The notes: generated by a model from the sequence alone, not told the origin. A stretch of 64,000 nt of DNA from Pyropia yezoensis (GCA_009829735.1 CM020619.1:33644283-33708282), one strand, 5' to 3'; shown: positions 54,590 through 64,000, numbered from the stretch's first letter. Program-made: numbers and translations.

Positions 54590-55729
54590 ATGTCCGCCGC
54601 CAAGTGCCGGTGTGGGGGCTTGCCGCCACGCAAAGTGCCGCGTCGGATGCGGTCCGGCGGACCGCTGCGGGCCGCCGCTGCGGCAGCTGCCGTATGTCTG
54701 GTCGCCGCGTTCTTCTTGTGGGCACCGCTGGGCTGTCGGGGGAAGACGGCGTCGCGGTCGGAGATCGTGGAACCCCCGTGGGGGCCTCCCAGCGCCCCGC
54801 TGTCTACTACCCGGAAGGGGCGGGCGTCGGCTGCAGCCAACCCAATCCCGCGGCGGGGTCTCTTTTCGCAGAGACTGACGCTGAACGCCGCCCCGCCTTT
54901 CCCTCTGGATGTGGCCGCGGAGAGCGCCACGACGGTGCGGCAGCAGGGGCCGCGTGTGCCGGCCAACTCGCCCAAGCCGACATCGCACTCGAAGGACTAT
55001 GAGACTCTGGAGCTCCCCCGCCGCCAGACAGGGCAGGTGTACTACTACACGCGCCTCATTCTCGTGGAGCCCGTGTCTGCGCAGGTCGGCTCCAACTTTG
55101 GCATCACCGCCCTGCGGACGGCGATTGGGAAGCGGCTGGGCGGCTTCTCCGCGGAGCAGGTGGTCATGGTGCACGTGGGGGACCTCCCCGCTCGCTCGAC
55201 GGCTACGGTCACCGCCCGCTCCGTTTCTATTTTTATGGCCCTCCGACCCAGTCAGCTGCCACAATCTAGGATCGACGCCTTCAACGACCAGGTAGAGATG
55301 GGCGCCTTCGACCGTGACTTACAGGCGGAGATTCCGCCGAGCACCAGCGATGCGGCACTCTTTTCGGTGGAGCAGGATCGGCCCCTGGTCAAGGACGAAG
55401 CATCGATGCTCACGCATGGGCCTTCGGGGCACCCAAGGTCGCGGAGCCCCGCACCTGCTCCACAGAAGTCAAAATTGCCTGTCATTGTGGGCGCCGTGGG
55501 CGCGGTCGTGGCCGTCGTGGTGCTCGTGGGCGTCGGCTGGTGTGTGCATGCACGCCGGTCGGCCGCGCGGGTCGCGTCGCCCCGCGATCTGACCCGCTAC
55601 TCGGAGGAGTCTGGGACCCGACAGAGCTCTTTTCCATCTTCTCTGGCAAGCCTTCCGTTGCCCTCTTTTCGGAGCAGCATTGAGCGCCCCCGCAAGGCCC
55701 ACCCGGATGATATGGATCGCGCCGCGTGA
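54590..55729 (+). CDS. single-pass membrane protein with an exoplasmic domain (379 aa)
   Basis: ATG at 54590 opens a basic stretch (LPPRKVPRRMRSGG) followed by a hydrophobic helix at about 27-47 (AAAAAAAVCLVAAFFLWAPL), either a signal peptide or an N-terminal anchor. A disordered segment leads to a compact domain at about 140-250: TGQVYYYTRLILVEPVSAQV, GITALRTAIGKRLGGFSAEQ, ARSVSIFMALRPSQL. The predicted strand/helix alternation and lengths are similar to SEA/ferredoxin-like exoplasmic domains, which is inference. A second helix at about 296-318 (LPVIVGAVGAVVAVVVLVGV) ends at CVHARRSAARV, so the C-terminal 60 residues are probably cytosolic; they are Ser/Arg-rich with possible phosphosites. 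The topology is type I if the first helix is cleaved. Family not recognised. Convergent with Rpt1, 1.02 kb away. Confidence 0.7.
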   Translation: MSAAKCRCGGLPPRKVPRRMRSGGPLRAAAAAAAVCLVAAFFLWAPLGCRGKTASRSEIVEPPWGPPSAPLSTTRKGRASAAANPIPRRGLFSQRLTLNAAPPFPLDVAAESATTVRQQGPRVPANSPKPTSHSKDYETLELPRRQTGQVYYYTRLILVEPVSAQVGSNFGITALRTAIGKRLGGFSAEQVVMVHVGDLPARSTATVTARSVSIFMALRPSQLPQSRIDAFNDQVEMGAFDRDLQAEIPPSTSDAALFSVEQDRPLVKDEASMLTHGPSGHPRSRSPAPAPQKSKLPVIVGAVGAVVAVVVLVGVGWCVHARRSAARVASPRDLTRYSEESGTRQSSFPSSLASLPLPSFRSSIERPRKAHPDDMDRAA

Positions 55730-56751
55730 GGGCCCGCGCGTGGGAGGAGGCCGGCAGGGGAGGTTTGGCTGCTTGTTCACCCCAATGGCTTGCGCGTGTA
55801 TATTTACTACCGGTGGCATCAGCGTTGGGAGAGGCTTGGCGGGATGGCATAAAAGTCTTTCATGGTTTTGCCGTCGAGTGGTTCGAGGGCGATTTTTCGA
55901 GTGCTGTGTCGTCGTCGTGGCTAGCGGCATGTTTTTCCTGCGCGTTTCTGCTTGTCTGGTGCTAGCTCCCGCCCTGTTCTCCGGAAGCGCGCGCGGCAGC
56001 TGCATGTGCGAAGGGTTTTGCTTTTCTGAAAGCATGAGCGGTCCTGTTCTACCCTCTGGGATCTGTATGACGCAGGATGTGGACAGCCCGTCCACGCCCA
56101 GGTGCCCCCAGTGTGCATCCACTAATCAAAGCAAGCTGCCTCCCGTACAAAGTGCCGTTTGACAAAGAATCAGCTTCACTCAAGCCATGGTTGCGCTGCC
56201 GTCCACGCAGCGCAAGTGCAGTAATCTCCTCGAACACTGGAGCTAACTGCACACGACTACACCGTGCAGCGGGTACGCAAACCAGGACGCCAACAAGGCA
56301 CAGGCGCAGCTGAGGGAGATGCGTCAAGTGCAGCTTGGACTCAACGTCGAGAGGTGCGCAGGCGGCTGCACCGCATAATTCAAACTGCGAGTGCGTAGCA
56401 GAAGCGCACGACGTGTACAGATACCAGGCGATGGGGATAGATACAGACGAGCGAACACCGCACGGTGGTTACAAAAAAAATCCAGCACCACAATGAATAC
56501 TGCACACCTGTACAAAAAGGGCAGAGGCGCAGCGACCACCCACACCAACCGCGACCAGGACGACTCAGTCCATCCCAACCCGGTGGCAAGCGACGCCAAG
56601 CTGCGAACGACTGCCGGGCCGATTGACCTCAGACATCAAAACCCAACAGTCGTCGTGTACCTGGCCAGCTGCCGGGTAGCCATCACCCGGTGCGCTCGTC
56701 GAGTGCAGCCGCGGAAATCCCCACCTCCACCCAGCACTGTGAACCAACACA
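55730..56751. other. spacer between convergent genes, no gene supported
   Basis: Moderate GC and short open frames only. It should hold the two 3' untranslated regions. A run of eight A occurs near 56473. Confidence 0.55.
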
Positions 56752-58035
56752 CTAGTTGTACACCATGTAGCTGGGAGTGGCCGAGAACTTGGCGTAGCCC
56801 TTGACGACCTTGTTGATCGCGTCCAAAAAGTCCTTCTCTGTCACCGTCTTGCGCCGGGAGCGGATGCTGAACATACCCGCTTCGGTACACACCGACCGGA
56901 TGTCTGCGCCGGTGGTGTTGGGGCACAACCGAGCGAGCAGCTCCCAGCGAATGTCCCGCTCGCAGTTGATGCTCCGACCATGAATCCGGAAGATGTGCGT
57001 CCGGCCGTCCAGGTCTGGGAGCCCGAACTCAATCTTGCGGTCCAGACGCCCGGGCCGCATCAGCGCCGGGTCCAGCGTGTCGGGCCTGTTCGTGGCCATC
57101 AGCACCTTGATGTTGCCCCGTGCGTCGAAGCCGTCGAGCTGGTTAACAATCTCGAGCATAGTCCGCTGCACCTCATTGTCCCCGCCGGCGCCATCGTCAA
57201 AGCGGGCGCCGCCAATGGCATCGACCTCGTCGAAAAAGACAATGCACGCCTTCTTAGTGCGCGCCAGCTGAAACAGCTCCCGCACCATCCGCGCGCCCTC
57301 ACCGGTGTACTTTTGCACCAGCTCCGACCCAATAACCCGGATGAAGGTCGCGTCAGTCCGGTTGGCCACCGCCCGCGCCAATAGCGTCTTGCCCGTTCCG
57401 GGCGGGCCGTACAGCAGGACGCCCTTGGGCGGGTCAATGCCCAGCGACACAAACTTGTCGGGGTGCAATAGTGGCAGCTCCACCACCTCCCGGATCTGCT
57501 CAATGGACTCCTTGGCACCGCCGACGTCGGCATACGTAACGTCGGGCTTCTCCTCGACCGTCATCATGGTCACCGAAGCGTCAATCTTGGGTGGCAGCGG
57601 GATCTGGATCTGGTACTTATTGCGGTCCACCCCTACCCGCATGCCCTCCTCCACGTCTGTCGGGGCGACACGCTCGCCCAGGCCGACCACAAACTTGGCA
57701 ATCTGCTTCACGTTGATGACGTACTGCGCCTCATCCGTGTTGGGGTTGATAATCTTGGTGCAGCGCGCCACCTGCAGCGGCTGCTCCTCCTGCATAGTCT
57801 GCTTGTCCGCCACAAGATCCCACTGGGACGGTGGCGCCAGGCCCGTGTCAGACTCCTTGATACCACAGAGAGCATCCACCGCCTTGGCTTTCTCCTCAAT
57901 CTCTTCCTCCAGCTTCTTGATCGCCGACGCGTACGGGCCGAGGCCGTACGTCTTCAGCAGCGCAATGTCCCCGGCGTCGAGGGTGCGGATGGGCGCCGCG
58001 TCCCCACCATCCTCCTTCTTTTCCGCGTCACCCAT
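56752..58035 (-). CDS. RPT1: 26S proteasome regulatory subunit 7 (Rpt1, AAA ATPase)
   Basis: One of the six ATPases of the 19S base, which unfolds ubiquitylated proteins and feeds them into the 20S core. A single exon encodes 427 residues (human PSMC2 is 433). The ATG at 58035 starts [20 protein letters not shown], the right length for the family, whereas the frame upstream looks like leader. Order: N-terminal helix/coiled coil ([15 protein letters not shown], 42-56), OB domain (about 85-150), AAA domain. Walker A GPPGTGKT (210-217), pore-loop area [11 protein letters not shown] (237-247), Walker B VFFDEVDA (266-273), sensor ATNRPD (314-319) and arginine fingers RPGRLDRK (327-334) are all present. 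The C-terminus [11 protein letters not shown] matches the Rpt1-specific ending (FSATPRYMTYN in animals), which separates it from Rpt2-Rpt6. Confidence 0.97.
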   Translation of the reverse strand: MGDAEKKEDGGDAAPIRTLDAGDIALLKTYGLGPYASAIKKLEEEIEEKAKAVDALCGIKESDTGLAPPSQWDLVADKQTMQEEQPLQVARCTKIINPNTDEAQYVINVKQIAKFVVGLGERVAPTDVEEGMRVGVDRNKYQIQIPLPPKIDASVTMMTVEEKPDVTYADVGGAKESIEQIREVVELPLLHPDKFVSLGIDPPKGVLLYGPPGTGKTLLARAVANRTDATFIRVIGSELVQKYTGEGARMVRELFQLARTKKACIVFFDEVDAIGGARFDDGAGGDNEVQRTMLEIVNQLDGFDARGNIKVLMATNRPDTLDPALMRPGRLDRKIEFGLPDLDGRTHIFRIHGRSINCERDIRWELLARLCPNTTGADIRSVCTEAGMFSIRSRRKTVTEKDFLDAINKVVKGYAKFSATPSYMVYN

Positions 58036-58996
58036 GGTGCCAGCAGGAGCAAAGAGACGGCGAAACGAGACCAGGGCGCAGCAGCAAAACGGACGGGGCT
58101 GGACGAAAGCAACCGCCCAGCGGCAGCGGGTTGGCAAGCAGGTCCAGCCTACACTGGGCCGAATGCTCTGCTTGGACTCCAGGAGCCGTGCATCCCCCCA
58201 TATGCCTGGAGTGACAGCACTCGCAAAGCGTGTGCTCGGCAATGAGAACCAGCACGAACACAATACAAGTAGCCCCATATTTCCTCACATAAGTAGGGAG
58301 CAACTACTCAGCCTGGCTGACAATGGAGTTCGGGTTGGGCTTTACTGTTTCGCTCTGTGACCTTATTTTTTTCGTGATTTTTTATTTCACTCACCGCAAA
58401 CCGCCTTACATTGTCGTGGGGCTACATCCCCAGCAGCGTCCTCTCCAGACCGGCGGCTGTCTCCCGACACTGGACGCCACCAACACCCTTCGTCCTCGGG
58501 CCCAAAGCCGCGCCTCCTCGGCAGCTCGCCGCACCTGCCTCCGGGGCGGCGGCGGCGGGGTGCCGCTCTCCTCCTGCACGCCTTCCTCTCATCAGACGCA
58601 CCCGCGGTCTCGGCCAGCCGACGCCACCAGCACCCTTCGTCATCGGACCCAACGCCGCGCCTCCTTCGCAGCTCGCTTTGACTGGCGCCCAGACGACGGC
58701 GCCTCGGTGCAGCTCTTCTCCCGCTCGCCTCTCGTTTAGCCGCCATCATCCCCCCGGTGCAACACGCACTGGTGACCATCATTCGTGCCTCTTGCCGGTG
58801 CATCGTGGCTGTCATCCGGCACCCCCCCGCGCTTCCCCTGGTTGGTTGACTGTGCGGCTGTGCTGCTCCCCGCCACGCTTTTGTCGGAGACTGTGTTGCC
58901 CCTGACGGCCTTGCCTTCAGTCTCCCTGCCGCCGACGACACGCACCGTCCGCCCCCCCCTTCCCCCCCCGCCCTCAACTGGTACACGGGACAGCGG
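58036..58996. other. divergent promoter region between Rpt1 and the kinase, with a diverged direct repeat
   Basis: About 960 bp shared by two genes pointing away from each other. It contains two diverged copies of a 60-base block listed separately. A reverse frame across the repeat gives a recurring RRRGxGxxDEGCWWR peptide motif, and a forward frame also stays open; neither has other support. Confidence 0.5.
58471..58677. repeat. diverged direct repeat, about 60-base blocks 149 bp apart
   Basis: gacgccaccaacacccttcg at about 58473 and gacgccaccagcacccttcg at about 58622 start two blocks that stay similar through ccgcgcctcc and gcagctcgc. Confidence 0.7.
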
Positions 58997-61204
58997 ATGG
59001 ACAGGAGGGTTCGTGGACGCGCCAGCACGGGCGGTGGCGCGGCTACCGGTCGGCCAACGGTCGCGCCGGGCCCTCCCCCTTGGGGGGTGGTTCCCGGCAG
59101 GAGCAGCGGGGGCACGATGGGGGGCGGTGGCGAAGGCCGCCGCGCTCCCGCCACGCCGGGAGGGGGTTCCGGCGCTCCCGATGGCCGCCGTGTGGCCGCT
59201 GTTGGAAGCACCGGCGGTGGCGGCGGCCGGCGCTTGGGCACAGCAGGGGGCACGGGCGGTGGCGGCGGCCGCCGCGGCGGCAGTGGTGGAGGTGGTGGAG
59301 GGGGTGGTGGTGGTGGTGTTGGTGGCGGCGGTGGCGGCGGCGGCGTCGGCGTCGGCGTCGGCGGCGGCGGCGGCGGTAAGGGGGGGGGGGGAGCTGGCCG
59401 GACAACCCCCCGCTCAGATGTGCCTAAGCTCCCGCCCGTCAAGCCCGCCAGCCGCAACCATTCTTTCCTCGAGTGTGTCGTGGAGCTGCTACGGGGCTCC
59501 CGTGCACTCCGCCGTCGCACCTTCCTCCGCGTCTCGGACGCGTGGCTGTGGCTCTCCCCCAGCCTTGACGCCCTCCACTGGCGTGGCGGAGGTGGTGGGG
59601 ACGCGGCGCGCCCGTTTGACGGGACAGGGTCTATCTCGCTGGCACGGGTACGGCGGCTCAAGGGCACCGACCGGGAGGTTGTGCTCGACAACCTCGACGG
59701 CTCGCGAGTGGACTTTATCCTCCCCTCATGTGAGGTGGCGGACATTTGGCTGTCTGGCCTGGCGTGCCTGGTGCCGCTCGGCGCGGCGGTTAAGTCGCGG
59801 TACCGGGCGCTGCAGACGCGCGACCGCTACGACCCGCTGGCCGACCACTGGGCGGGTACGCCCTTGTCGGCGGCCAAGCGGGTGGCTGATTATGTGCTGC
59901 TCGGCACGATTGGCCGGGGGACGTATGGCAAGGTGAAAATTGCGCTGTGCGCGGCGGACCGCCACTTTTATGCCGTCAAGATCCTGTCCAAACGGTCGCT
60001 CCGGAACGGCTACATGACCAGGAAGCTGGAGCGCAAGGCGCGGGGGGGGGAGCCGTCCCGTTCGGCGCTCGCGCTCGGTGCCGACGGTGCTGACGCGGCC
60101 GGCAGTGACAGCGGTGCGGGAAGGCAACGGGACCTATCCTCCCTGGCGGACGCAGACGTAAGGTGGGCCGGCGGTGGGGGCAGCTCGTCGAGCAAGTCGG
60201 AAGAGCTGGTCAGTGACCTCATCCCGGAGATTGCCATCATGCGCCCTCTGCGCCACCGCAATGTGGTGGAGTTCAAGGCCGTCTTCAACGACGAGAGCAC
60301 CGACCGGGTGTACATTGTTGTGGAATACGTGTCCCGCGGGTCCATCATGTCCTCTGCCCGCCTGCAGGGCACCCCGCCCATCACCGAGGCGCGTGCCCGC
60401 GAGGTGACGCGGGACGTCCTCACGGGCTTGGCCTACCTGCACGAGCAGGGGATCATCCACCGCGACATCAAGCCGGACAACCTCCTCCACTGCGCGGACG
60501 GGACGGTGAAAATTAGCGACTTCGGCGCTGCCTGTCATGTGCAGCCAGCGGCCGCCTCATCAGCGACCGCCACCCCACCGGCCAGCACTGACGCGCGCAC
60601 CAACGGGGGCGCGACCGAGACGGGGGTGGCGGTCGGCGCGGCCGCCCCCTCCGCCGCTGATGTCGCCCCTGGGGGCCTGGTTGGCGGCAGCGGCAGCTTC
60701 CGTGGACGCACGCTGTCGACCCTCTCCTCCGCGCCGTCCTCGTCGTCGCCCTATATTGCTGCCATGCCCAGCGGCCACCGCTCCGCCGCGCTGCGCGAGA
60801 TGGTTGGCACTCCCGCGTTTACCGCCCCCGAGCTGAGCCTCTTCCGCGGCGCCGCCCCTCGCGAGGCGCCCGACCCATTCGCCGCGGACCTGTGGAGCGT
60901 CGGCGCGACGCTCTTTTACCTCATCTATGGGCGGGCACCCTTCCTTGCCTCATCCGTCCTCGACATGTACGAGGCGGTGCGGTCGCAGGAGCTGGTCCTC
61001 CCCGCCTCGCCGCCCTCGTCGCCCGCACTTGACACCTTTCTCCGACGGCTGATGGACAAGGACCCTGCTACACGGATGACGCTCCGTGAGGCGCTGGCGT
61101 CGCCGTGGCTTGCCGAGGCCGCACCGGCGGCCGCGCCGGCGGCAGCGGCGCCCCCATTAGCGGCGCGCGCGCGGGTTCTCGGCCGGTCGGACCCTCAACG
61201 ATGA
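58997..61204 (+). CDS. protein kinase with N-terminal PH-like domain, CaMKK/SNF1-activating type (735 aa)
   Basis: A single exon. Residues 1-135 are a Gly/Arg-rich low-complexity leader. Residues about 155-260 look like a pleckstrin-homology domain: RTFLRVSDAWLWLSPSLDAL, HWRGGG, SISLARVRRLKG, EVVLDNLDGSRVDF, and a final helix EVADIWLSGLACLV. The kinase domain (about 298-705) has GTIGRGTYG (303-311), catalytic Lys in YAVKIL (K328), helix-C Glu in PEIAIM (E411), HRDIKPDN (488-495), DFG (508-510) and GTPAFTAPE (604-612). GTPAFxAPE is the hallmark of CaMKK and the related AMPK/SNF1-activating kinases. A 60-80 residue insertion between the lysine and helix C matches where CaMKK carries its RP insert. 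The activation segment contains a roughly 90-residue Ser/Ala/Thr-rich insertion. All catalytic residues are present. It may recruit to membranes through the PH-like domain; no calmodulin site is evident. Confidence 0.88.
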   Translation: MDRRVRGRASTGGGAATGRPTVAPGPPPWGVVPGRSSGGTMGGGGEGRRAPATPGGGSGAPDGRRVAAVGSTGGGGGRRLGTAGGTGGGGGRRGGSGGGGGGGGGGGVGGGGGGGGVGVGVGGGGGGKGGGGAGRTTPRSDVPKLPPVKPASRNHSFLECVVELLRGSRALRRRTFLRVSDAWLWLSPSLDALHWRGGGGGDAARPFDGTGSISLARVRRLKGTDREVVLDNLDGSRVDFILPSCEVADIWLSGLACLVPLGAAVKSRYRALQTRDRYDPLADHWAGTPLSAAKRVADYVLLGTIGRGTYGKVKIALCAADRHFYAVKILSKRSLRNGYMTRKLERKARGGEPSRSALALGADGADAAGSDSGAGRQRDLSSLADADVRWAGGGGSSSSKSEELVSDLIPEIAIMRPLRHRNVVEFKAVFNDESTDRVYIVVEYVSRGSIMSSARLQGTPPITEARAREVTRDVLTGLAYLHEQGIIHRDIKPDNLLHCADGTVKISDFGAACHVQPAAASSATATPPASTDARTNGGATETGVAVGAAAPSAADVAPGGLVGGSGSFRGRTLSTLSSAPSSSSPYIAAMPSGHRSAALREMVGTPAFTAPELSLFRGAAPREAPDPFAADLWSVGATLFYLIYGRAPFLASSVLDMYEAVRSQELVLPASPPSSPALDTFLRRLMDKDPATRMTLREALASPWLAEAAPAAAPAAAAPPLAARARVLGRSDPQR

Positions 61205-61623
61205 AGGCCCGGCCGCGACCATCCCTCCCGGTCCCCCTCCCCCCTTCACGTGCGGGATGTTCTTTCCGTCGCGCCCTTCTCGTTTTACTCCCTTCTTCCC
61301 CTTTCCTCAGGACGCCGTCTGGTCGTGGTTCTCTTTCGAGAGCGAAGCGTTGCGGGGCCTGGGCTTGGAGAGCCGAGCTGCAACCGACAACGGGGCAAGT
61401 CTCGGCCCGGCGAGCAACGACTGCTTGGCTTGGCGTTGTACAGCGCTCCGCCCCCGCCCCCTCCCCTTCCCATTGCCCTCGTCAGACCGTGAAACGCCCG
61501 GCTTCTGTCAAGCGAAGAGGTGCGTCGTCGCAAACAAATGACAACACCACGACAACAATAAAAATGGGTTATGGCAGAGCACAAGGTACATGGGGAGGAA
61601 AGAAACATAGTGGAATGACCTAC
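61205..61623. other. spacer between convergent kinase and membrane-protein genes
   Basis: 3' regions of both genes, with a candidate forward poly(A) signal at 61557. On the reverse strand a cttgACAG acceptor-like site near 61510 could belong to an extra 3' exon of the membrane-protein gene. Confidence 0.5.
61557..61562 (+). terminator. possible polyadenylation signal of the kinase gene
   Basis: AATAAA, 353 bp past the kinase stop, in a short AT-rich patch. Confidence 0.4.
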
Positions 61624-63490
61624 TCACTGTTCGTGCGAGCTACTTGTCCCGACAGCCAAGTTGTCGAGGAGCGCGTTGGACGCCGACATGGTCGACGACG
61701 TGGAGGCCAACAGCGGCCCCTTCCGCTTGGCAGGAAGCAACATCGTGCAGCGCACGTAGAGGGTGAAGATGAAGATGGCGGCGTACAGCACGTAGGCGCG
61801 CAGGTCCATGACCGGGTCCTCATTGAGCACCGCCCGTGCATAGACGTGGAGGAAGTAGTGAGTACCGACAATGAACATGGAGAGGAACTGAGCCACTTCC
61901 CGGCCGTCCCGACGGGTCAGCGCCGACAGGAAGTGGAGGGCCAGGTGAAGAAGGTAAAACAGACCGTGAAGAACCACAAACGTCCCTTCCAGCGACTCAT
62001 TGCGGTGATGAAACACCAGCAGCACGTCCGCCCCCGAGAGGTAGCTCATGAAGAGGCAGAGCAAGGAGAGAACGCCAAAGTAGAGGTTGCTCAACACCAG
62101 GTAGTGCGAGATAGTCATCGTCTTGAGGTGCGAGTTGAGCTTCATCGCTGCTGACACAAACAGCACCATGGGGAAGAGGATGATAATATAAAAGAGGATG
62201 CCACCATAAAATGGTGACGACTTGATCAGAGGCATGTAGGTCTGCACCCGCTCCTTCACCTCCTCCACGACGCGGGCGTTGAGGTTCGACGCCTCCTCAA
62301 AGCCCTCAAAAAGCGGACCGAGCGCGTGGGTGGTCTTGATGAGCGTTCCCTGCACCAGAGGGGGCAGCTGCTTTGCCTGCATCTCCACCCAGTTGGTCAT
62401 GCCGCGGTCCTTGAACTGGAGCACCAGCTGCACATACTGCTCGGTCAACTCCTGTGATACGAAATCGGTTAAGGGCGACAACGCAGGGCGGGACCAAGAG
62501 CACCACAACATCCACACCACCGCCAACGATCAGCCGTCCGTCAGAGGTAAGAGCAAACACAGCAGAGAAAGTTAGACGAATGTTCACACGAGCACTGACA
62601 CATCCACAAGCAACGCAAACCCCCAACGAAAAGGTGGCACTTCCCAACCGCCAACCAGAGTTCAACCGCGCGCGGCGCCGCGCGGGACAATCCCCACGTA
62701 CAGTGATGTTGTGCTCGAGCTGCTGCGCCATCTGCCCATTCTCCACTGCCACCTCCTTGAGCTGACCCAGCCGCTTGTGGTACTGAGGCAGCTCCTTGCG
62801 CAGCGCCTCGAGCTTTTGGCTCTCATCCGCCCGCAGCTTGGCCGTAAAGTCCACCTGGTAGGCGGCACTGTCGCGCCGCTCCTTCGCCACATCAACATCC
62901 AGCTTGGCAGAGTGCGCCTCGTACTTGTGCGTCTTGATGATGTGGGCCTTGGTGGCCAGCTCCGCCCGCAACAGGTGCACCTTTTTGAGAATATGCACTT
63001 TCTGTTCTAGCGCCGCCTGCTGCGCGTGGATGTTGGCGTTGGCCTTGCTCACCGACGCGTCCAGCTGGCTGATCTTGGCGTCCACGTCGGTGGTGGTGTC
63101 GTCGATGCCCGGCTCGCCATCGTTGCCGCCGCCCGGCCCACCGCCGCCGCCGTCATCTTCCGCGGCGTCATTGGCACCCGCGGCGGCGTCATCATCCCCG
63201 TCGCCGCCGCCACCGCCATCGACCCCGTCGGCGGTAGTGTTATCGTCCCCATCAGCACCGGGCGCACCGCCGCTACCACTGTTGGCCTCGTCGAGCTGTT
63301 TGGCCGCCTCCGATGCGGGCGAGCCGCCCTTACCTTCCCCGCCGCCTCCCCCCGCAGCAGCCACCCCCACCGGGGGCACCGCCAGCAGCACCACCGCCAC
63401 CGCGAGAAGCAGGGCCACCCCCGCCGCCACCACCACCCCCCGCGGGGACCGGCGAGTGCGGCAGCGGGGACACGCGCGGGGCAGGGCCAT
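61624..63490 (-). CDS. five-helix membrane protein with signal peptide, acidic linker and coiled coil; two exons
   Basis: Exons 63490-62702 (263 codons) and 62451-61624 (275 codons plus stop), phase 0, 250-base intron GTACGT...ACAG; 538 residues. ATG at 63490 gives MALPRACPRCRTRRSPRG, then a hydrophobic segment to about 45: a signal peptide or anchor. Residues about 55-130 are Gly/Asp-rich and strongly acidic (GDGDDDAAAGANDAAEDD). Residues about 135-335 are helical coiled coil (ISQLDASVSKANANIHAQQA; EALRKELPQYHKRLGQLKEV). Membrane helices lie at about 344-366, 377-403, 418-440, 449-472 and 480-502, with conserved-looking polar residues between (HHRNESLEGT). The tail is Ser-rich. The family is not recognised; it probably sits in the secretory pathway or plasma membrane with the coiled coil on the exoplasmic side. 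The stop overlaps a good donor word (aacaGTGAGTA), so an alternative 3' exon is possible. Confidence 0.82.
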
Positions 63491-63873
63491 AGTGGCCGGC
63501 GCCCGTCGGCGGCGAATGAACAAGATACAAACAAGGGGGGGGCCGCCCTCAGAACCGCCCCCCGCCCCGCCCGCCCGTCCGCCCGCCCGCCCGTGCTAGC
63601 CACCCACACCTCCACCAGAGGTGACCCGCACGAGCCTACGAACAGGGGGAGGTAAAAAGAAAGGAATAGAGGGTTTCTAGCGTCCCACCAGAGGGGAGAG
63701 ACGGCGGCGCAGGGAGACTGGCGACAAAAACAGATAAGGATCAGAGCAGTGGCTGGCCTGGAAAGCTGGCCGGAGGGCCCTCAGCGGGATACGGCACCAA
63801 CGGCGACGCGGGTGAAGGGGGCGAGTGAGGATGGTGGAGAGCGGTAGGAATGGCGGTCGGGAAGGAGGAGGGA

Positions 63874-63906
<33 letters not shown>

Positions 63907-64000
63907 CGTCGATGGTTACTTCAAACTGTAGCGGAGGGGAGACACGAGGGAGTGCGCGGCAGAGCGGGACGCGCTGCCCACAGCGCGGCGGGTGCAGCCG
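63491..64000. other. upstream region of the membrane-protein gene, to the window edge
   Basis: Includes a cgcccg/cccg short repeat at about 63565-63592 and a G29 run at 63875-63903. No further gene seen before the edge. Confidence 0.5.
63875..63903 (+). repeat. poly-G run (29 bases)
   Basis: Uninterrupted G run about 390 bp upstream of the membrane-protein ATG. Confidence 0.9.

Noticed and set aside
58387-59745. 452-codon reverse frame with a recurring DEGCWWR motif
   Set aside because: The recurrence comes from the DNA repeat in the promoter; the rest runs antisense to the kinase's Gly-rich leader and reads as polyproline.
1-64000. CRISPR arrays, rRNA operon or a whole LTR or DNA transposon
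   Set aside because: No regularly spaced identical repeats with unique spacers, no rRNA sequence, no paired long terminal repeats and no transposase or reverse-transcriptase motifs were seen.

Overview
The window is nuclear DNA from a very GC-rich eukaryote. The best fit is a bangiophyte red alga of the Porphyra/Pyropia type; this is inference. Reasons: (1) genuine eukaryotic single-copy genes are present (CSN2, proteasome Rpt1, ribosomal protein eS17) and are mostly intronless; (2) two plastid-directed proteins both begin M-A-F-V, and a phenylalanine near the N-terminus is typical of red-lineage transit peptides; (3) ornithine carbamoyltransferase carries a plastid-like leader; (4) proteins are rich in Gly/Ala/Pro and non-coding DNA is packed with long poly-G and poly-C runs. 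A block of exactly 500 N (49134-49633) shows this is a scaffolded draft assembly.

Layout. 1-4192: a decayed coding fragment at the left edge, then low-complexity DNA. 4193-10859: a Gly/Ser-rich hypothetical protein (-), a plastid-targeted unknown (+) and a five-finger C2H2 protein (-). 10860-15142: long homopolymers, no recognisable gene. 15143-21473: a roughly 1,600-codon Ala-rich nuclear-looking protein whose frame changes at G-runs (+), facing the three-exon eS17 gene (-). 23036-29685: an unknown 269-aa protein (-) and an ankyrin-repeat protein with a frame break (+). 30425-36503: two related zinc-finger proteins arranged head to head. 39085-42089: CSN2 (+) facing OTC (-). 42090-54589: about 12.5 kb with no gene I can support, dominated by homopolymers, short tandem repeats and the gap. 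54590-63490: a single-pass membrane protein (+), Rpt1 (-), a PH-domain plus CaMKK-like kinase (+) and a five-helix membrane protein with one intron (-).

There are no operons. Genes largely alternate strand and sit in convergent pairs 220-1,020 bp apart. Functionally the window mixes housekeeping (translation, COP9 signalosome, 26S proteasome, arginine synthesis) with lineage-specific regulators and membrane proteins. All three introns I can place start with GTACGT and end in ACAG. A rare word, GTACAGTAC, recurs at five loci plus one near-match; four of these six sit 520-730 bp upstream of a predicted start codon, which makes it a candidate cis-element.

I see no convincing whole mobile element, tRNA, rRNA or CRISPR array. 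The most informative problems are the homopolymer-linked frame switches, which could be assembly error, pseudogenisation or real slippage.
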